A stretch of DNA of 64,000 nucleotides, taken from assembly GCF_964340395.1 (NCBI RefSeq), contig NC_135570.1, forward strand, positions 9,295,822 through 9,359,821, written 5' to 3'. Positions 24,718-40,400 of this stretch are shown here, piece after piece; position 1 is the first letter of the stretch, and every line of letters starts with the position of its first letter. The DNA comes from Glandiceps talaboti (Eukaryota; Hemichordata; Enteropneusta; Spengelidae). The position numbers and the translations under genes are program-made. The notes beneath the pieces are model-generated. The model worked only from the letters and a program-made list of their open reading frames with translations. It searched no databases and was not told the origin of the DNA.

Positions 24718-27700
24718 ATGTATGTGTGTATGTATGTATGTATGTATGTATGTATATATGTGTGTATGTATGTATGTATGCATGTATGTATATATGTATG
24801 TATGTGTGTGTGTGTGTATGTGTGTGTTTATGTGTGTACACATATGTGGGCATGCTTGCATAGATGTGAGTATGCATATGCGTATGCATTGGTGCTTATA
24901 TACATACATACATTATCTGATAATGATTATCATTACTGTGACTGTAAATATATGTATGAGTGAGTGAATATGCACATAAGTGTATATGTATGTGGCATTC
25001 ACACATTTGTGAGTATACATATATACATACCAGTGTATGCTGTGTACACTTGTATATTTGTTCAACAAGGGATGTACCAGTAGGACCACAATTTTGTTCA
25101 AAACTATAATGAAAAGTGATCACACACACTTGCTAAAAACGACATTTGATGTTCTATTTGGAATGGGGAAAATAGCAAACTGTTCATTCTCCCCTCAGAA
25201 TGTGTATTTTTCTGATGGCACATGCTTTCAGTCACACTGAAAAACTCTTTTAAAATGAAGACTTGGCTAGTGTTACAAATTTTGATGTCTCTAGACTGAT
25301 TCACGATTATGATGACAACAGTGTATTACTTACATATAGTATGTACATTGAGGTTATAGTACACAGTCCTTTCTGTGGTCGTGTAATTCAATCTTCCAAT
25401 CATCCCAAAGCAATGGTTAAAAACTGTCTTAGATCAACAGTTGAATGTTGATAATAGAAATTTCTTGCATAGAAGAAAGATTACGAAAGTACCGTCTGAA
25501 ATTCATCTCTTGTAATGACTCACAGACTAGTTTAATTTACAGTGGTGACAACCATTCTGCTTGGATTTGATTAGCTGTGATGTGTCCTTACTAAGTTTCT
25601 GTTAGCACTATTTAGTTAGGAATGAATACTAACTAGGAGATAGCATTGAAAATAATGAAGTAAACCTGTAAAAGTTTCACCATATAAAGCATGCAACTGA
25701 TGATGTACAGTGTATATGCCTACATTGTACTTGACAACTAGAAATAAATTATCTTTGGAATCAGGGTGGGATGTCATAATGATTCATTTAAAAACATACT
25801 ATGGCCATATATGTATAGAATTAGATAATATATTTCAGAACAAATATATATCTTTTTAATATAATGACATTCTTGTCGTAGATTTTAAGGGAGCTATGGT
25901 ACATAGTCACGTAAACTTAAAAAGTAACACAATGGATGCAATACAATACTGAAACTTATAAACTGTCTGTAAAACATACAATGGAAATTTTCCTTCTGAC
26001 ATCACAGAATTCAGACTAGTGATTCATAATTATATCATTTATTTTGGCTGCAAAAAATGATGTCAGCTAAGAATTAAAGTGGCACAAGCTGAGTTTATAA
26101 GCTTTTTGCTCAGGTAAAAATACTTGCAAAAGAATTAATATAAACTATTCTAGTATAATGTTAATGTCTATGCATGTCTTCTATGACATGGCATTGTTAG
26201 AACGGTTGATTGCAAAGTAAGGATTTCCTGAACATTTTTTCTATGAATGATGAATTACGTCATTGGATTGTTTGTGGTTATAATCCTAATACCAGGTTTG
26301 AGTTCTGTCATTTGCAAGTGGTTGGTTAAGTATGCCTTTATACAACACTGTTAGACTGTAAGGTACACCGTGTTGTTCAGTGCTATCAGAGCTTCTTAAC
26401 CAGTGATGAGTACTGACTGATAGCGTGGCATGAATGTCTGTATCGTACAGACTACAATACTGTTAGTACCATTGGAATATATGGTAAAAACTACTCCCAC
26501 ATATACGCTCAGCTTGTGCTGTTTAGTATTGTTGGAATACACAAGTTGACGTGAATTCATATTTTGGTTGTTACGTGTAAATGTAACGAATGAATCCTAT
26601 GTAAACTTTACAACCATACACCACAGTCTAATAAATTATGTGGCAGCATATCAAAGAACACAGTGATCAAAATCACACAAACCCTGGTGAAGTGATTAGT
26701 AACATACACAAATATGATCAAGTAGGCATGTGTTGTTAAAGTGGTTGTATGGATGAGGATTGCGTATTTCTTTCAATGTTTGGTTTATGAAACAATTTTA
26801 TCATGGCATCCTACTTGAAAAAACAATGTGAAACAACATTGACCAGGTGTGTTTGTAACTCAGTACATAGCAAAAGGTTATTTAAAAAAATGTGGAAAAA
26901 GTTTGTTATTGTACATACAAGAACAAATATTTTACACATTTTATTAATCTTTTTTTTGTAATTTATTGAGTTACAAACAAGAACTTCGATCTATGTTGTT
27001 TTACATTGATTTTTCAAGTAGGATGCCATGATAAAAAAAATTGAAAGTATAAAGATGTTAACATCAAATCAAATCAGGTCAAATCAAATCCTACCCTATT
27101 TTCTTTGGCCATGTTATTGGAACACACTATTATTTTTTTTTTTCGCCTTCCCAATTAAGATCATGTTATAACTTTAATGGCCTTGTCTTTGTTTTATGAA
27201 TGTTAAGAATGAGCTGTTTGCTGTATTAAATGTGATATTGTTTCTTCTCAAATATAGCCAGGAATCTACACTTTCCTGTGCTACACAAAAAGGAAATGAA
27301 ATTTCCTGCATTGAGTATGAGTTCCAGGCTGACTAAATGCTAGAAAACGTTGTTCGATATTAAATTGTAAACATGTAATATTGTAGTATATTTGGTTCAA
27401 TCAATATACATTTTTTCAAAGACACTTAGTCTGTACAAATTGTGAAACAGATTCACAGAGTAGTCCTGTGATGTAATGACCTTAACTCCCCAATGCTATT
27501 CTATCCAATATTATGTGTAATGTATGATGATATTACTGAGTCTTGCATCACCCAAGATGATGGGGATAAGTGATCCGAGCTAAAAACTCATATATAGGCA
27601 CCCACCTCATGTCCCCCTCAGTGCATTCAACTAGTAAAATGGTTTACTTAGAATCTACAAGTTTGTTGGTTTGAGTCTTACGGATGCCATTTGTTTCTGA

Positions 27701-30630
27701 ATGGCTAAATTCCTTGGGCAAGATTTGAACCATGATTGTGCCTCAGTCAAACCAGCTTTATAATTGGGGGACCTGGTAGGATAGAGGTTGCTATGTGAGG
27801 GATCTAATCCTATGCGCTTATAGAGGTAGCAGAGATTGTATGCTTTCCAGGGAGTTTAGGAAGTATAAAGGACCAGTGTATACTGTCATAGATCTGTGCC
27901 TGGGGTGGTAATTATAAAGTACATTCAGTACAATATGGGGAAAATACTATAGAAAAAACATGTATTATTATGTCATTTTGTACACCAAACTACTAAACAG
28001 TCTTTTACTAACTGTGGAGTTATTGTAATTATCATATGATTTCATTATTACTAGTCATTTTAACACAAATGGTACAATACAATAAATTATCGCTGTAAAT
28101 TGTCAGTTGTTGTCTGAGCAGCCCCAAGGAACACTTATTACTACTATTCTCTGTTCTCAGTGGGGGAGTTTCATTGTGAACTAGGAAAAATGTCACTGTA
28201 TAATTGATGTATTGCGTTGACAGCTAGATTTTAATAGTTCATCAACACAGTATTTGTTATAGGAATGGACTGAAATGGGAACCTTGAAATTTATAAAAGA
28301 GACATATGGATGGATGTATATGGAATCATTTTTCATCTTTAACTAACAAGACATACTTGTTGACATACATGTATATGTATACATGCTCACCAAAACCTTG
28401 ATGTCTGGGTTTCAACTTTCATTACAGGATTTGAATTAGTGCTAGAAAATATATTAAATTTTATTATTATTAGCATCTTATAGTGTTGTATACTGGTAAT
28501 CTGTGATACTCCAATGTGATGGGATGAATATCAAAGGGCAGAGGAAGATTGTGTATGAAGGGTTTCCATGGAAACATTCAGTAACTGAGGTCCCATTTTT
28601 GTCTGGATTAATTTCACAAATTATATGTTAGACTCATTTAGGAGCAAATCAAAACAGTGTGATGGAAGTGGTTTTAGTAGTATACACTAAGCTGATTACT
28701 AATCGTGACCATAGTTATTTGACATTTTAGTATTAAAAAGAAATTATGTCACATGCCAGTTTTATACAGAATATGAATAACTAGAGAGAGCTTTACCAGT
28801 CATATGACATTGGTTCAACGTGTCTGTCTGAATAACATATGGGTATTTCAATATCAAACAAAAGTAACCACCAAGAACATCATACAGGTTACAGACTGCC
28901 TAAAAAAATGATGGAGAACAAAGAAAATAAACTGCATATTTCAATGTATAAAACTGAATTGATGTTGCCTCCGTTTTGATTCAAACAAATCATATTAAAA
29001 GTTGTAAAAATAACAAATTTAAGATAGTACCTCATTACATCATAAACATTTTAATAATCCCATTTCTATAAATACTGATGTAGCTATTAGCAGGTGAAAA
29101 AAAAATCCAAATTTTGCCAACACAAAATGTATAGCCATTGATTAAAATGTGGGTGTAGTTACTGCATGGCAGAGGATACCATGATATAGTACTTGTACAT
29201 GTATAAACTGTAATCAGCAATCTAGTTCAGGGTTTTAGTGAAGGTGATTAATTGGGTATAAATCTACCAGCATTTTATTGAATTTTCTGATTACATTATG
29301 GTGAAATAGAAAGGTGGACAAATTCTCGTAATTTCATCTTTATATTTTTCATAAACTATAAAATTTCAAAATAAAGATCATAAAAACTGCCATTTCAATC
29401 CTTTATCCTTCTCATCACCAATTTATTTTCTATGTAATCTGTTGAAAATGTGTTTTTCTATGTACATATAAAATAAATTTGTTTAATAAATTATTATCGT
29501 ACAAAGTGCAACGACCATTTCTTTTCAAAACATAAAGATGAAGCCGTCTTTTCCATAAAATCGTAAATTGTGAAATTTTTAAGGTGTGAATGTAAAATGA
29601 AGAACTGTTACTAACATAATTTGTAAGTTACTATTTATTTTCATCATAGAGTGTGCTATACCAGTAGTTCTCTAGGTGGAGTATTTTTTTTTATGAATGA
29701 AGATAAAATATTTGGTGGATAGTACCTGCCAAAGGATAAAAATGGCAGAAGTTTGAATGTTACATTATGAGCACTGCAAAATACATTGTTGTGATGTAGA
29801 ACAAGCAGGCTATGTATGGTGTATATTTTATTGGAAAGCATACAGGTTGGATCATGTGGTATAAACTTAGGGTTATTCGTCTGTGTTACCAAGCTTTTAA
29901 AATTGAATTAATACTTCAATATTTCCACGCATTAGCTGATTTAAAATACAATTGCTGTCCTCAAATAAAATAAAGATTGTTTTTGTGAGTGAAGACAGCA
30001 AGATTATGTATTACATTTTCATTTCAGAATCATCACAATCAAAATTTATGATTTGAAATATTCTAAAATGTGAACAGTTCATAATCAGTGCCTTAGGGAA
30101 TGGATGTATATGATTGATGGCTGTATATGAAGTAGGAAAAGATGATAGATTGACTGAGCTCAGCCTACTGTAGTTCCCTCCCCCTAAATGATGTACGGAA
30201 TTAGTCCTGAGTTCAAGTACATAATATTACTGTACATGTAGAACTTTTCACCAAAAACAAATTTTGGCTAATTTCATTCATAATGAAAAATACAGAAATA
30301 TGTAGTGGTAAAAAATGTCCTTTGTAATACAGTGTGTGTTAGGCTTAATAATGTGCATACATTAGTTATTGGGAACTAGTTGAATATCTTACAATTATAA
30401 CATTTTCTCCCAGCTGAAATATCTGTTAAAGTAATTTGATGAAAAAAAAGGGTGAGAGTAATTAATGATATGCACTTCAAACTGAGTAAAATATTCATTT
30501 ACAGTGTTATTTCTAACTTTGGAAACACTGGTGATGATACTTGGTGAATCTGGTAAAGTTTGTAGATATTTTTGTACCTTGTGGTAGAATTTGATGTGGA
30601 AGCCCAGCGACAAAGGGGGGCATATGATAT

Positions 30631-30716
<86 letters not shown>

Positions 30717-33700
30717 TATGTCTGTGTGTCTGTGTCCTTGTGTGTATGTGTCTATGTCCATTTGTGTCTGTCTGTGTATATGTCTGTCTGTGTTTGTGTC
30801 TGTGTCTGTGTCTGTGTGTATAGGTTTGTATTTGGAAAAGTTGTGTCTATAGGTTTGTATTTGGAGAGGTTGTTTGTGTGCACATTTATGTGGGTTTGTG
30901 TGTGTATACCTGTCTGTTTGTCTGTCTCTGTCTCCTTCATAACAACATAGATCAATGTTATTTCAATATTGTCAGTTGTGCTATGATGCTATTGACACTT
31001 GTTGTTGTAGGTTTGTACATGTGACTGTTTTTAGATGGAACTATCTAACGAAGCTAATCTCTCTTGATTCTAGTTTGCTGAAGGTCCAATGGTTGATGGT
31101 CTATACTGGGAGACATGGTACAATGGTGAGAACTTAACAGATGAAGAAAGGGGCTACATATACTATGAAAACAAGCTGCTAGGAGTACCACGTGTACGAC
31201 AACTGAAAGTGACCAACGACTCTTGTACAGTGCATTCCGACTTTGAATCAGAAATAAAGCAGTGTTACGATGCGTATTCTGAAAGCGTGGAGGAACGCAA
31301 TCCGTTTGGCTTGATGAATGGCACAGCGTAAGTGAACTGAGTGCATTTATAGTGATATTATTTGTCATGTTCTGCCCTTTTCCATTTTGTAGATTCTATC
31401 CATTATTCATTTCATTATTGGCCACTGTAAAATCAGATCATAATCCATCATGGCACCCAAATAATGTGCTTGGTCACCCCATCAAATTATCTCAGATAAT
31501 TCACAAATTTATAATCTCTCCATGATGTTGAATCATTCAAAGCAGTATATGTTTAGCATGTTCTCTAAAAATAGATTGTTGTCTTAGAAAGTAGAGAGCT
31601 CTTCACGGAAAGAAACCCTTTTTAACAGTGATCAAAACATAAGTTATTGTAAGTCTGTTCGTTTTTTTCATTCAACCATGAAATTTATAGTGAAATGTTT
31701 TGTAGATAATCAAAAATGGAGATGTGTCCAGATGAAAGATGGTGTTATAATGACCATTAGTTTGACAGTGATGTTATATTCCCTTAAGGTGCATTCTAAT
31801 GGTGAATAATAAATGATATTTTTTTTTATGTAAATAGATGGACATATTCCACTGAGGAGGAGTTGGATGGATCTGGTCACTGGGGTAAGCTGACAACCTA
31901 TGGGGGTGGTGGCTTCTATCAGGATCTCACTCATGACAAGGCAACCTCAGTTGGATATGTAGACACACTGAAATCCAATCTGTGGTTAGATCGTGGCACT
32001 CGGGCTACATTTGTAGATTTCACCGTCTACAATGCCAACATCAATCTCTTCTGTGTGGTCAGGTAAGTCTTCTCCCAAGCCAAATGTAAATTAGTTAGTT
32101 AGATGTACAGTGGAAACAAAAAATCACCAAATTCTTGTTGTGTTCTGATACTAGAAAGTCTTTAGTACGAGATAGAGAACTAGTTACATTATTGTTATAG
32201 AAACCAACTAACCTGAAACAGATGTGACTGAAATTACAACATTTTGTGATCTGGTTTGAGAAAATTCTTTCTACCATTGCTACAGTTTATTTGTTCACAC
32301 TCCAGTTACTCCAGTACAGTTTTAACATGGTCACGTGACAGGTTCAAAACAATCTTTCACTAAAGATTCAAACTTGCCACTACACTATCTACAGATAATA
32401 TTGACCATTAATTAACACAGTGTCTTCATATAAATAATTGACCAATTTTAGAGGAATATATCTTTGGTTATTTGATGAAAAAAATGTCCCAGGTTTAGGT
32501 AGTGCAGGTTTAATAAAATGAGATGACGATTCTGAGTGTTTAGACTCATATTTTGAGCATCGCAAATCTAATGATATAGATGTGAATTGTTATTGCAAAA
32601 AACAACAAGTTTGTTGAATAAACTCGTACAACAACCATGGTATAAATTCATATATGTACAACTTGTGAGAGGGTACCATTTACAATGTATGAACAGGTCA
32701 TAATAGTTATGGTTCTTATTCCTAGATTGGTGACTGAGTTTCCTGCTACTGGAGGTGCCATCCCATCATGGGATTTCCGAACTGTGAAGTTGTTGCGATA
32801 TGTAACTGCGTTTGACTACTTCATTATGGCATGTGAGGGTATCTTTTGTCTCTTCATTGCCTACTATGTTGTGGAAGAGATCTTGGAGATCAAGCTCAAC
32901 AAGTGCTCCTACTTCAAGAGCGTGTGGAATTGTCTGGATTTGTTGGTCATTGGGGTAAGTGTATTGCACTTTCATACACTTTCATGCTTTAATAGTTCAC
33001 AAAAAAAGTTTGTTGTGGGTCAAAATAAAAAACATGGATGTTGTTTGGAGTCAGCATATAGTAAGGGATAGGAAGACATGAAATATTGGTGTATCTAAAG
33101 AACTGGTTGTGTACCAGTGGTCAAATTTACTTACAGGCAATTTGATCACCACATGCTAAAAGATGCGAAACACCACATTATGGTTAATCCCAGGAACTGG
33201 TCAGTGTCAGTGGCTTAGTCACCACATACTGGGCGAAATCAAAATTTTGGTGCATCCTAAGAATTATAAATCAGGGGCACATCAGATTGACTTAGAGGGC
33301 ACCGTTACTGGTCACTAGAACTAGTTGTACGTCAGTGGCATGTCAGATTGATAAAGTGTGTATACTGCTTTCATTTCATATATTATGTATATAGTAGTGG
33401 TATTCCAATCAATTCCTGCATTAAAAATGTCTGCTGTTGTCAAAATGTTGTGTAAGCCCAGATCTTTGTTGCAGACAAAGAGTGAACACATTGACTTCTC
33501 TAGTAAACTTAAGCCCAGCCTTTGTTCCAAACATAGAATGAAAACATATTAGCTTCTCACAGACTTATTCTGACATTTTTTGACTTTTCCTTTCACAGTT
33601 GTCCATGGTGTGCATTGCCTTCAATGTGTATAGAACCAGGGAAGTAGATAGCATGCTGCAAGATCTGTTGGAAGATCCCAATAAGTATGCTGACTTTGAA

Positions 33701-36700
33701 TATCTCAGCTTCTGGCAGACCATGTCCAACAGTATGTTGGCTGTCTTGGTCTTCTTTGCTTGGATCAAGGTATGCACTGTTTTTGGATGATAATATTACA
33801 AGTCTATACTTGACAGTCAGTGAGAGGGGGTTGGAGGAGTTGATCACTGTGAGGGGGGTTGGGGAGTTGATCAGAAGATTAGATTGTTTGGTGAGATACA
33901 TGGCAACATCTCTTTGTGGTACACCCCTGATGATGTTGATGAAATATCACCTAAAATGGATTCACTCCCAAAAATGTCATAACCTATGGAATATTTTGGT
34001 CTAAAATAGTGATATGTTTCATTTATTGCAGGTGTTCAAGTACATTAGTTTCAACAAGACCATGACCCAGCTGTCCAGTACTCTGTCTCGCTGTGGTAAA
34101 GACTTGATGGGTTTCTCCATCATGTTCTTGATTGTCTTCTTTGCTTATGCCCAGCTGGGTTATCTCATCTTTGGCACCCAGATCCATGATTTCAAGTCCT
34201 TTGGTGACTCAATGTAAGTAGACAGTATTTTAGCACGGGGTGGTAGCAGAGAGGGTGAGAGGGGGGCCTAAAGAGTGGTTGATCTTCCCAACTCATAGTC
34301 TGTAGAGAGATATGCAGAGATTCATCAGCTTGGTTTCATAATATTAATGAAGTTTATTTTCTCACAAACTGGAAATATTACCTTGTCTAAATATTTCCTC
34401 TAGACTCAATTGACATCTCCAGTGGACTGAATGTTTTTGCCAGGTGTACATGTCGTCACATGAAACATATTTTGTCGTTCTTTCAGTGTGCCTAGCCATC
34501 ATGTATTAGATATATAGATATAACTGTTGTGTCTTACATTGAGATTTTTCTCCCTTCATTGCAGCTTCACCCTGTTCCGTATCATCTTGGGTGACTTTGA
34601 TTTCCATGAGTTGGAACAAGCTAACCGTATCATGGGTCCAATTTTCTTCTGTACCTATGTATTCTTTGTGTTCTTTGTACTGCTGGTAAGTCGAATTTAA
34701 AACTTGAATCTCAAAACTCAAATCTTAGGTTGTCAGTGTCGAACTTATAAACCTCTTGCCTTTTACCACTACCGGTTAGGGTTTGAAACCTAGTCTGGGT
34801 TTAATTAAATGTGCATGCTGTGAGTAAGATGTCCTTAAGTTTGAACACAACACAGATTTTTCCTGGGCACTCTTCATTAACTCTGTAACTATGGGGTCCA
34901 CGTTTATAGGTGTTAGTCATCTATGTGGTTTTCCTGACTCATTGACAAATACAATGAAAGTGATAAATGTGACCACGTTTGACAAACGTAAAAATGTTTA
35001 CTGACTCTGACAAACATATTAACACATTTTACCTAATTATATTTACAAATATGTGAATACAGTTACCATATATGCAATGCTGTTAATGCTTTATACCAAT
35101 CTTCACCAACATGAAATTCTTATTTCTCTGTTTTATCTTTTCCCAGAACATGTTCTTGGCCATCATCAACGACACCTACAGTGAAGTCAAAGCTGACATT
35201 GCCACTCAGAAGAGTGAGTTTGAAATTACTGACTACTTCAAGAGAGTAAGTATCTGTCTATGTCTCTCAACTAGTGTGAGTACAAAACAAAAAAACATTT
35301 AACTTTTGCAAAGACCTGGAAATTTTTGTTTATACTGAGGAAAAAGATGTGAAAAGCACTGAAATGGAGTCTATATACAAAATATTACTTAAAAAAGTGA
35401 AAAATAAAAAATGAATAAAAATAAAAACAGGCTAGTGTTTTAGTTGTAGAGCTTGGAGAGGGAAAACATTTGTATAATTGTATAATTTTAACAACAAGGG
35501 CCAAGTTCAGAGAAATATTTGGGTGAGAAAAAACATGTCTGACAGCATTCTAGAAAAACTTGGTTCTTTATATTTGGATGAGAAAAAAGATGTCTGACAA
35601 AGTTCTAGAAAAACGTGGTCGTGAACAAAAAAGTAGCAGAACTGCACAACTTATGAGAGGTTTCCAGGAAATAGATTCCTTGTAGTAGATTTTTATATGA
35701 AGACTAATGATTAGAATGTAGAAGTGAAAAAAAGTTGTCTGACAAATGTATTGAAAAAGTTGGTACAAAAGAAATGAATCATTGTTTTCAATACTTATGG
35801 CTTCACTGATAAGATGATATCAAACCATGGGATTCAAACATTGGGGGTTTAAATATTATTTTTATTGATTTATTTTGTTGTGTACCTATAGGGATATGAA
35901 AAGATGCTTGGTAAGCTGAACTTCAAACGTGATAAGATAGTGGATATCCAGAAGGCCTTGGCTCAAGCTGATTCCAACAATGACCAACAACTGGACTATG
36001 ATGAATGGAGACATGAACTGAAGGCGTAAGTAGTAGACTGGTGGTGTTTTGTACAAGTTTTGAAACCATGGTTACAGAGTGGAAAATAGACTAATGTTTT
36101 TGTTCTAGACTGTAGAAACTGAGTACAATTTACACAGCTGTAAAAAATAGGTATAATTTGAAGAAATCCAACGTATAGTGAAAGCCATGTAAACTTAATT
36201 TGTATTTTAGTACTTTCTAATGAGTTCAGAAGGGAACTTTGACAAAAAAGCATGGAGAACTTGGGTAGATTATACCATGTCAGCTCATCTCATGAGATAA
36301 AAACAATGGGTATTGTTCCTAGTCAAGAAGGCATTGTCAGAATTGTTAGGTAACTAACAACAGCTTTAAGTGGCTTTGTTTGATTTGTCAGTGGTATATC
36401 TAAAATGGCCTTGTGGGGAAGAATACACCCAGAAGATGGGATTAGATAGTGGTTTTTATGTCAAATGGAAAGTCACTCCGACTTAGCCACAGGGGACTTG
36501 ACTGGACTATGATGAATGTTGTAATATTCATCATATTACACAGAGACACTTCATTATACCTAAAGCACTACTCAGAGTTCAGTCATACTGAAAATTAGTA
36601 GGACTGTACAGGAGTATTTGTAAAATCAAGAGGTGGGATATTTATCTGTCTTGAGAAAAATTAACTATCTCCTATTTTCCTGTAAAGTTTTAAGATTGTA

Positions 36701-37280
36701 AGTATTTTGAAGTAAACTGAAGGCAAAGTGTTATAACATTTAATACTCTTAAATTTGCAAAATTGAATTTTTTTGTGGGGTGGGGGTGGGTGTAAATCAA
36801 AAAGGAAATGTATTTGAATTTTTTATGGATGTACATTTGTAAGTCGTTTATTTCAGTTTGTGGGACATGTATTAACCACAGTGTCTCCATAACACCAGAC
36901 TAAACAGTTATTGTCTGTGTGGTCAAGATTGTGAAATTCTGTGGGACGTAACATGGAATGGTATTTCAAGTAGACTTCTATAGAGCTGTTCACTTTATGT
37001 TGTTTGAACTGTAAAACCCCAAGGCAGTGGAAACTAATTTCATTGATTTGAATGGTAGAGGAAGATACCTTCCTTTAGGCTGTCACCATTCATGCTGAAA
37101 TGTAATTGAAATTGAAAACCATGAAGCACGCTGAGGGTGGTTTATTTTGAGAGGTTATGTCAGTTTTTGGCTGTTACCTAACTCTTGAAATCAAGGATGG
37201 TGTAATCAGATTGAACAATTGTAGATAGATTTTATACTTCTGTCAAGTTGTTGGGAGAACTGAAATGTGATTATAAGAAT

Positions 37281-37346
<66 letters not shown>

Positions 37347-37436
37347 ATTTGTGTGTGCATGTGTGTGTGTATGTTTTATAATAATAAGGATTTGAGAATG
37401 TTTCTACGGTTCAGTCAAAAGTTGGAGTCAACAGAA

Positions 37437-37477
<41 letters not shown>

Positions 37478-40400
37478 CCAACTGTGAAATTGTTTTCTAC
37501 CAACAGACGTGGTCATGCTGATGCTGAGATTGAAGCTGTCTTTGCTAAGTATGATGTTGATGGAGATCGTGTGTTGGACTCTGAAGAACAGGCTAAAATG
37601 GCCGCTGACTTACAGGAACAGAAGGTATGTACTATGGGAAACTTTGGAACGGTGTGGTGTACTTGCATGACTATTTGCATACATTGACATTGCAACATGT
37701 TCTTACTAAACTACTCATTTCATATTGTTCATTCACTGATCATAGTTTCTGACTTCAGCTTTCTCACGCTGTATGGTGATGACTTTCTCCATTACTTCAA
37801 TTCCCATATTGTTGAGTATGCATGTAAAGCTGTTTTTGTTGTCGATATGTTGCTATATTTCAAACATCCCAGCATGTCAGTTTGGGATGGCTTAACCTTT
37901 CAGAACTTTGATCCTGATTGGTTAACGAAATTCAGAACCCTGTTCCTGATTGGCTGAAGACTCAAAACCCAGATCCTGATTGACTTATGAATATGAAAAT
38001 TCAAAAAACTGATCCTGATTGGCTTATGAATGTGAAAGTTCAGAAACCTGTTCTTGATTGGCTAGTGAATATGAAAGTTCATCCTGATTGGCTGACAAAT
38101 TTACAAAGAATCATAGTCACAGTATTAATCTTTTGACATTTAAGAATGACTTGAAAGAATGATCAATCCTGGAACAGTTCTGAGATGCCTGAAACTTCGT
38201 TTGTGTATCTGCTGTCACTGTTCAATGTTTTGTGTTTTCACCTGTTTTTGTAAACCTTCAAACCCATGTAATGTGTGTTTTGGAATTTGTTCATTTTAGT
38301 AAACGTTACAATTTTGTAATATTTGTACGTTTTGTGTGTTGGAAGTGTTTTGTGTTAGCTACTTTATGATACTTTATAAACTTTTATTTAACTGTTAACT
38401 TTGTTTTTCATGTATCCCCTCGTGGTGGTTGTTGTTGTTCCTTTCCTCCAAATTTCGTACTTATCCTAGAATCGTCTTAACGCTCAAATTGATGCCGAGA
38501 TGCGTAAGCAAGAGCAGGTAGACTAACTGTTACTAACAAATTGTTGTGTGTGTGTGTTTTCCCACCAAGTACAGACTGTAAAACAATTTTTACAACTTTT
38601 GCATGTTGATACTGCGTGTGCATGAAATTATTCCAAGAAACCATATTATCCATAACAGAAGCATGTCTGTTTGAGGAAATATTGATGCACAAAATCAAAT
38701 GAATAACTTCTTCAGAATTCACAGTCTGAAATATGAGGACATCTTTCAAAACCTGATGGTCGTACATTTAGAAAAAATACACCTTTTAGAAAAATGACAA
38801 AAAATGAAGTGCATATAAAGTAAAATTACTGATAGTAATAGAAGTTTTTAAAGAATATATGAGTTATTTATTTTAACCAAACATGCATTTTGTAAAAATG
38901 AAAAAGGACAAAAATATTGAGACAAATTATTGATGTACACGAGACAGTTGGGTTTGTGACACCTGTCTTCTTTAATACAGTGTTTTTGTTAAGAGTGGTA
39001 AGTAGGCAAAATCTACCTCAAGTTCCCCCACTAACATAATACTTGGAAATCTGTGTAAGTTTTACCCCTGACTTCAATCCTGTATTTGGGGTTTTCCAAT
39101 CTTGGCAAAAACACTGTCATATTGTAAGAATCACAGAATTCAATAGAATAAATACTTTGTAACCATTTCTCACGTTTTTTTTCCCTCACATGAAGAAAGC
39201 TTACCTTTGCATTGACACATACCTGATACCTTTTATTGTATCCTCTTCGCAAATGTAAACCTCTGACCTTTTTAGCTCTCTCCACACGAAAAGGAAATTG
39301 CATTTGAGAAGACTCACGCATGTGTAATGTCTGTGTGGAACTGAATATTTATCATGTTACATACATCATTGTAGTGACGGTAACTTAAATGTGTCAGAGT
39401 TGTTCTTACATTTTCTACATTATTGTGAAATTTCTGACCAAATGACAATAATGTTCATGTTGTGCAAGCATTTTTGGAGGAAAGAGTGTTTGTTTCTTGA
39501 ACTGATTACATCATTATAATGTGTTTTTTTGTATTTGAGCATCCATGCTTTGTATTCAGCTAGAACTGAAATGTTAAACTTGGTTTTGAAACCATTATTC
39601 AGAAATGACAAAACGGAAAGGAGATGTATTACTAAATATTTTAAAGTGGTGATACACCTTGGAGCAGACCTTTTCAACCAATCACAGTACAACTTAATAT
39701 TCATGTATATTCAAGACTCATTTGAATAATATTTAATATTATACACCTTGCAGTAAAATATTTCCCATCAATCTTGATAAAAATGTGATTTTACAAATGT
39801 AAATACTTACAAATGAAGTCAATGGAAGACTTACGTGTACTTATGGCTTTGTTTCCTCAAGGCTGAGCTGACCAATGAGATTGCTGAAGTTGAGGAGGCT
39901 GCTGCCAACAATGTGCGCCCAGGAACTGCTCGCAGTAAGAGCCGTGTCAGTTTCAACGATGGAAGCGACAGTGAGGGTGAGGATGATGGAAACAGAGGCC
40001 GTCCTGCTGCTGGTGTGTCGTATGAAGAATTCACTGTGTAAGTATTATCTAGATCGCCCCACCGGGGATGGCCAGTGATGTTTTGGAGCCCAAATTAAAC
40101 CACCAATGTTACAACAAGCAGTTCCTAGGAATGGGCTTTTATAGGCAGGTTTAGTAATTTGTATGTGACATGAGACACTTTCCTGTCATGCAAAAGTGCA
40201 TATCTTTTAAACCTTGCACAAGGGTGACACTGGACAGAAGACATATCCGATGACCCAGAACAAGACATATACAGCATGTAATTCCAATACTTTAACACAG
40301 GAGTTATATGTGTTCTGTTCTGGGTCATTAAATTATGCAAAATTTATTTCAAACCTTGCACAATGTCATAACATACAAGTGTCGTGTCTTTCAAACCTGG

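Larger units (their letters stand above)
24480..31073 (+). other. PKD2 intron 3
   Basis: The largest PKD2 intron. TG-rich tracts lie close to both ends (24641-24840 and 30634-30830). Inside are a foldback element (26793-27043), a dispersed repeat (26349-26455) and a SINE (27606-27925). The open frames across the TG tracts are repeat translations. Confidence 0.75.
31328..37506 (+). other. PKD2 introns 4 to 11
   Basis: Introns of about 0.4-1.5 kb separating exons 4-12. Apart from the dispersed repeat at 32425-32532 and the TG/TA tracts before exon 12, nothing distinctive was found. Sequence at 33110-33345 shows weak internal repetition. Confidence 0.65.

Noticed and set aside
24530-25030. Several open frames made of Cys-Val or His-Thr repeats
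   Set aside because: They arise from the TG/TATG tract in PKD2 intron 3. The same holds at 30572-30950, 42603-42979 and 50956-51253.
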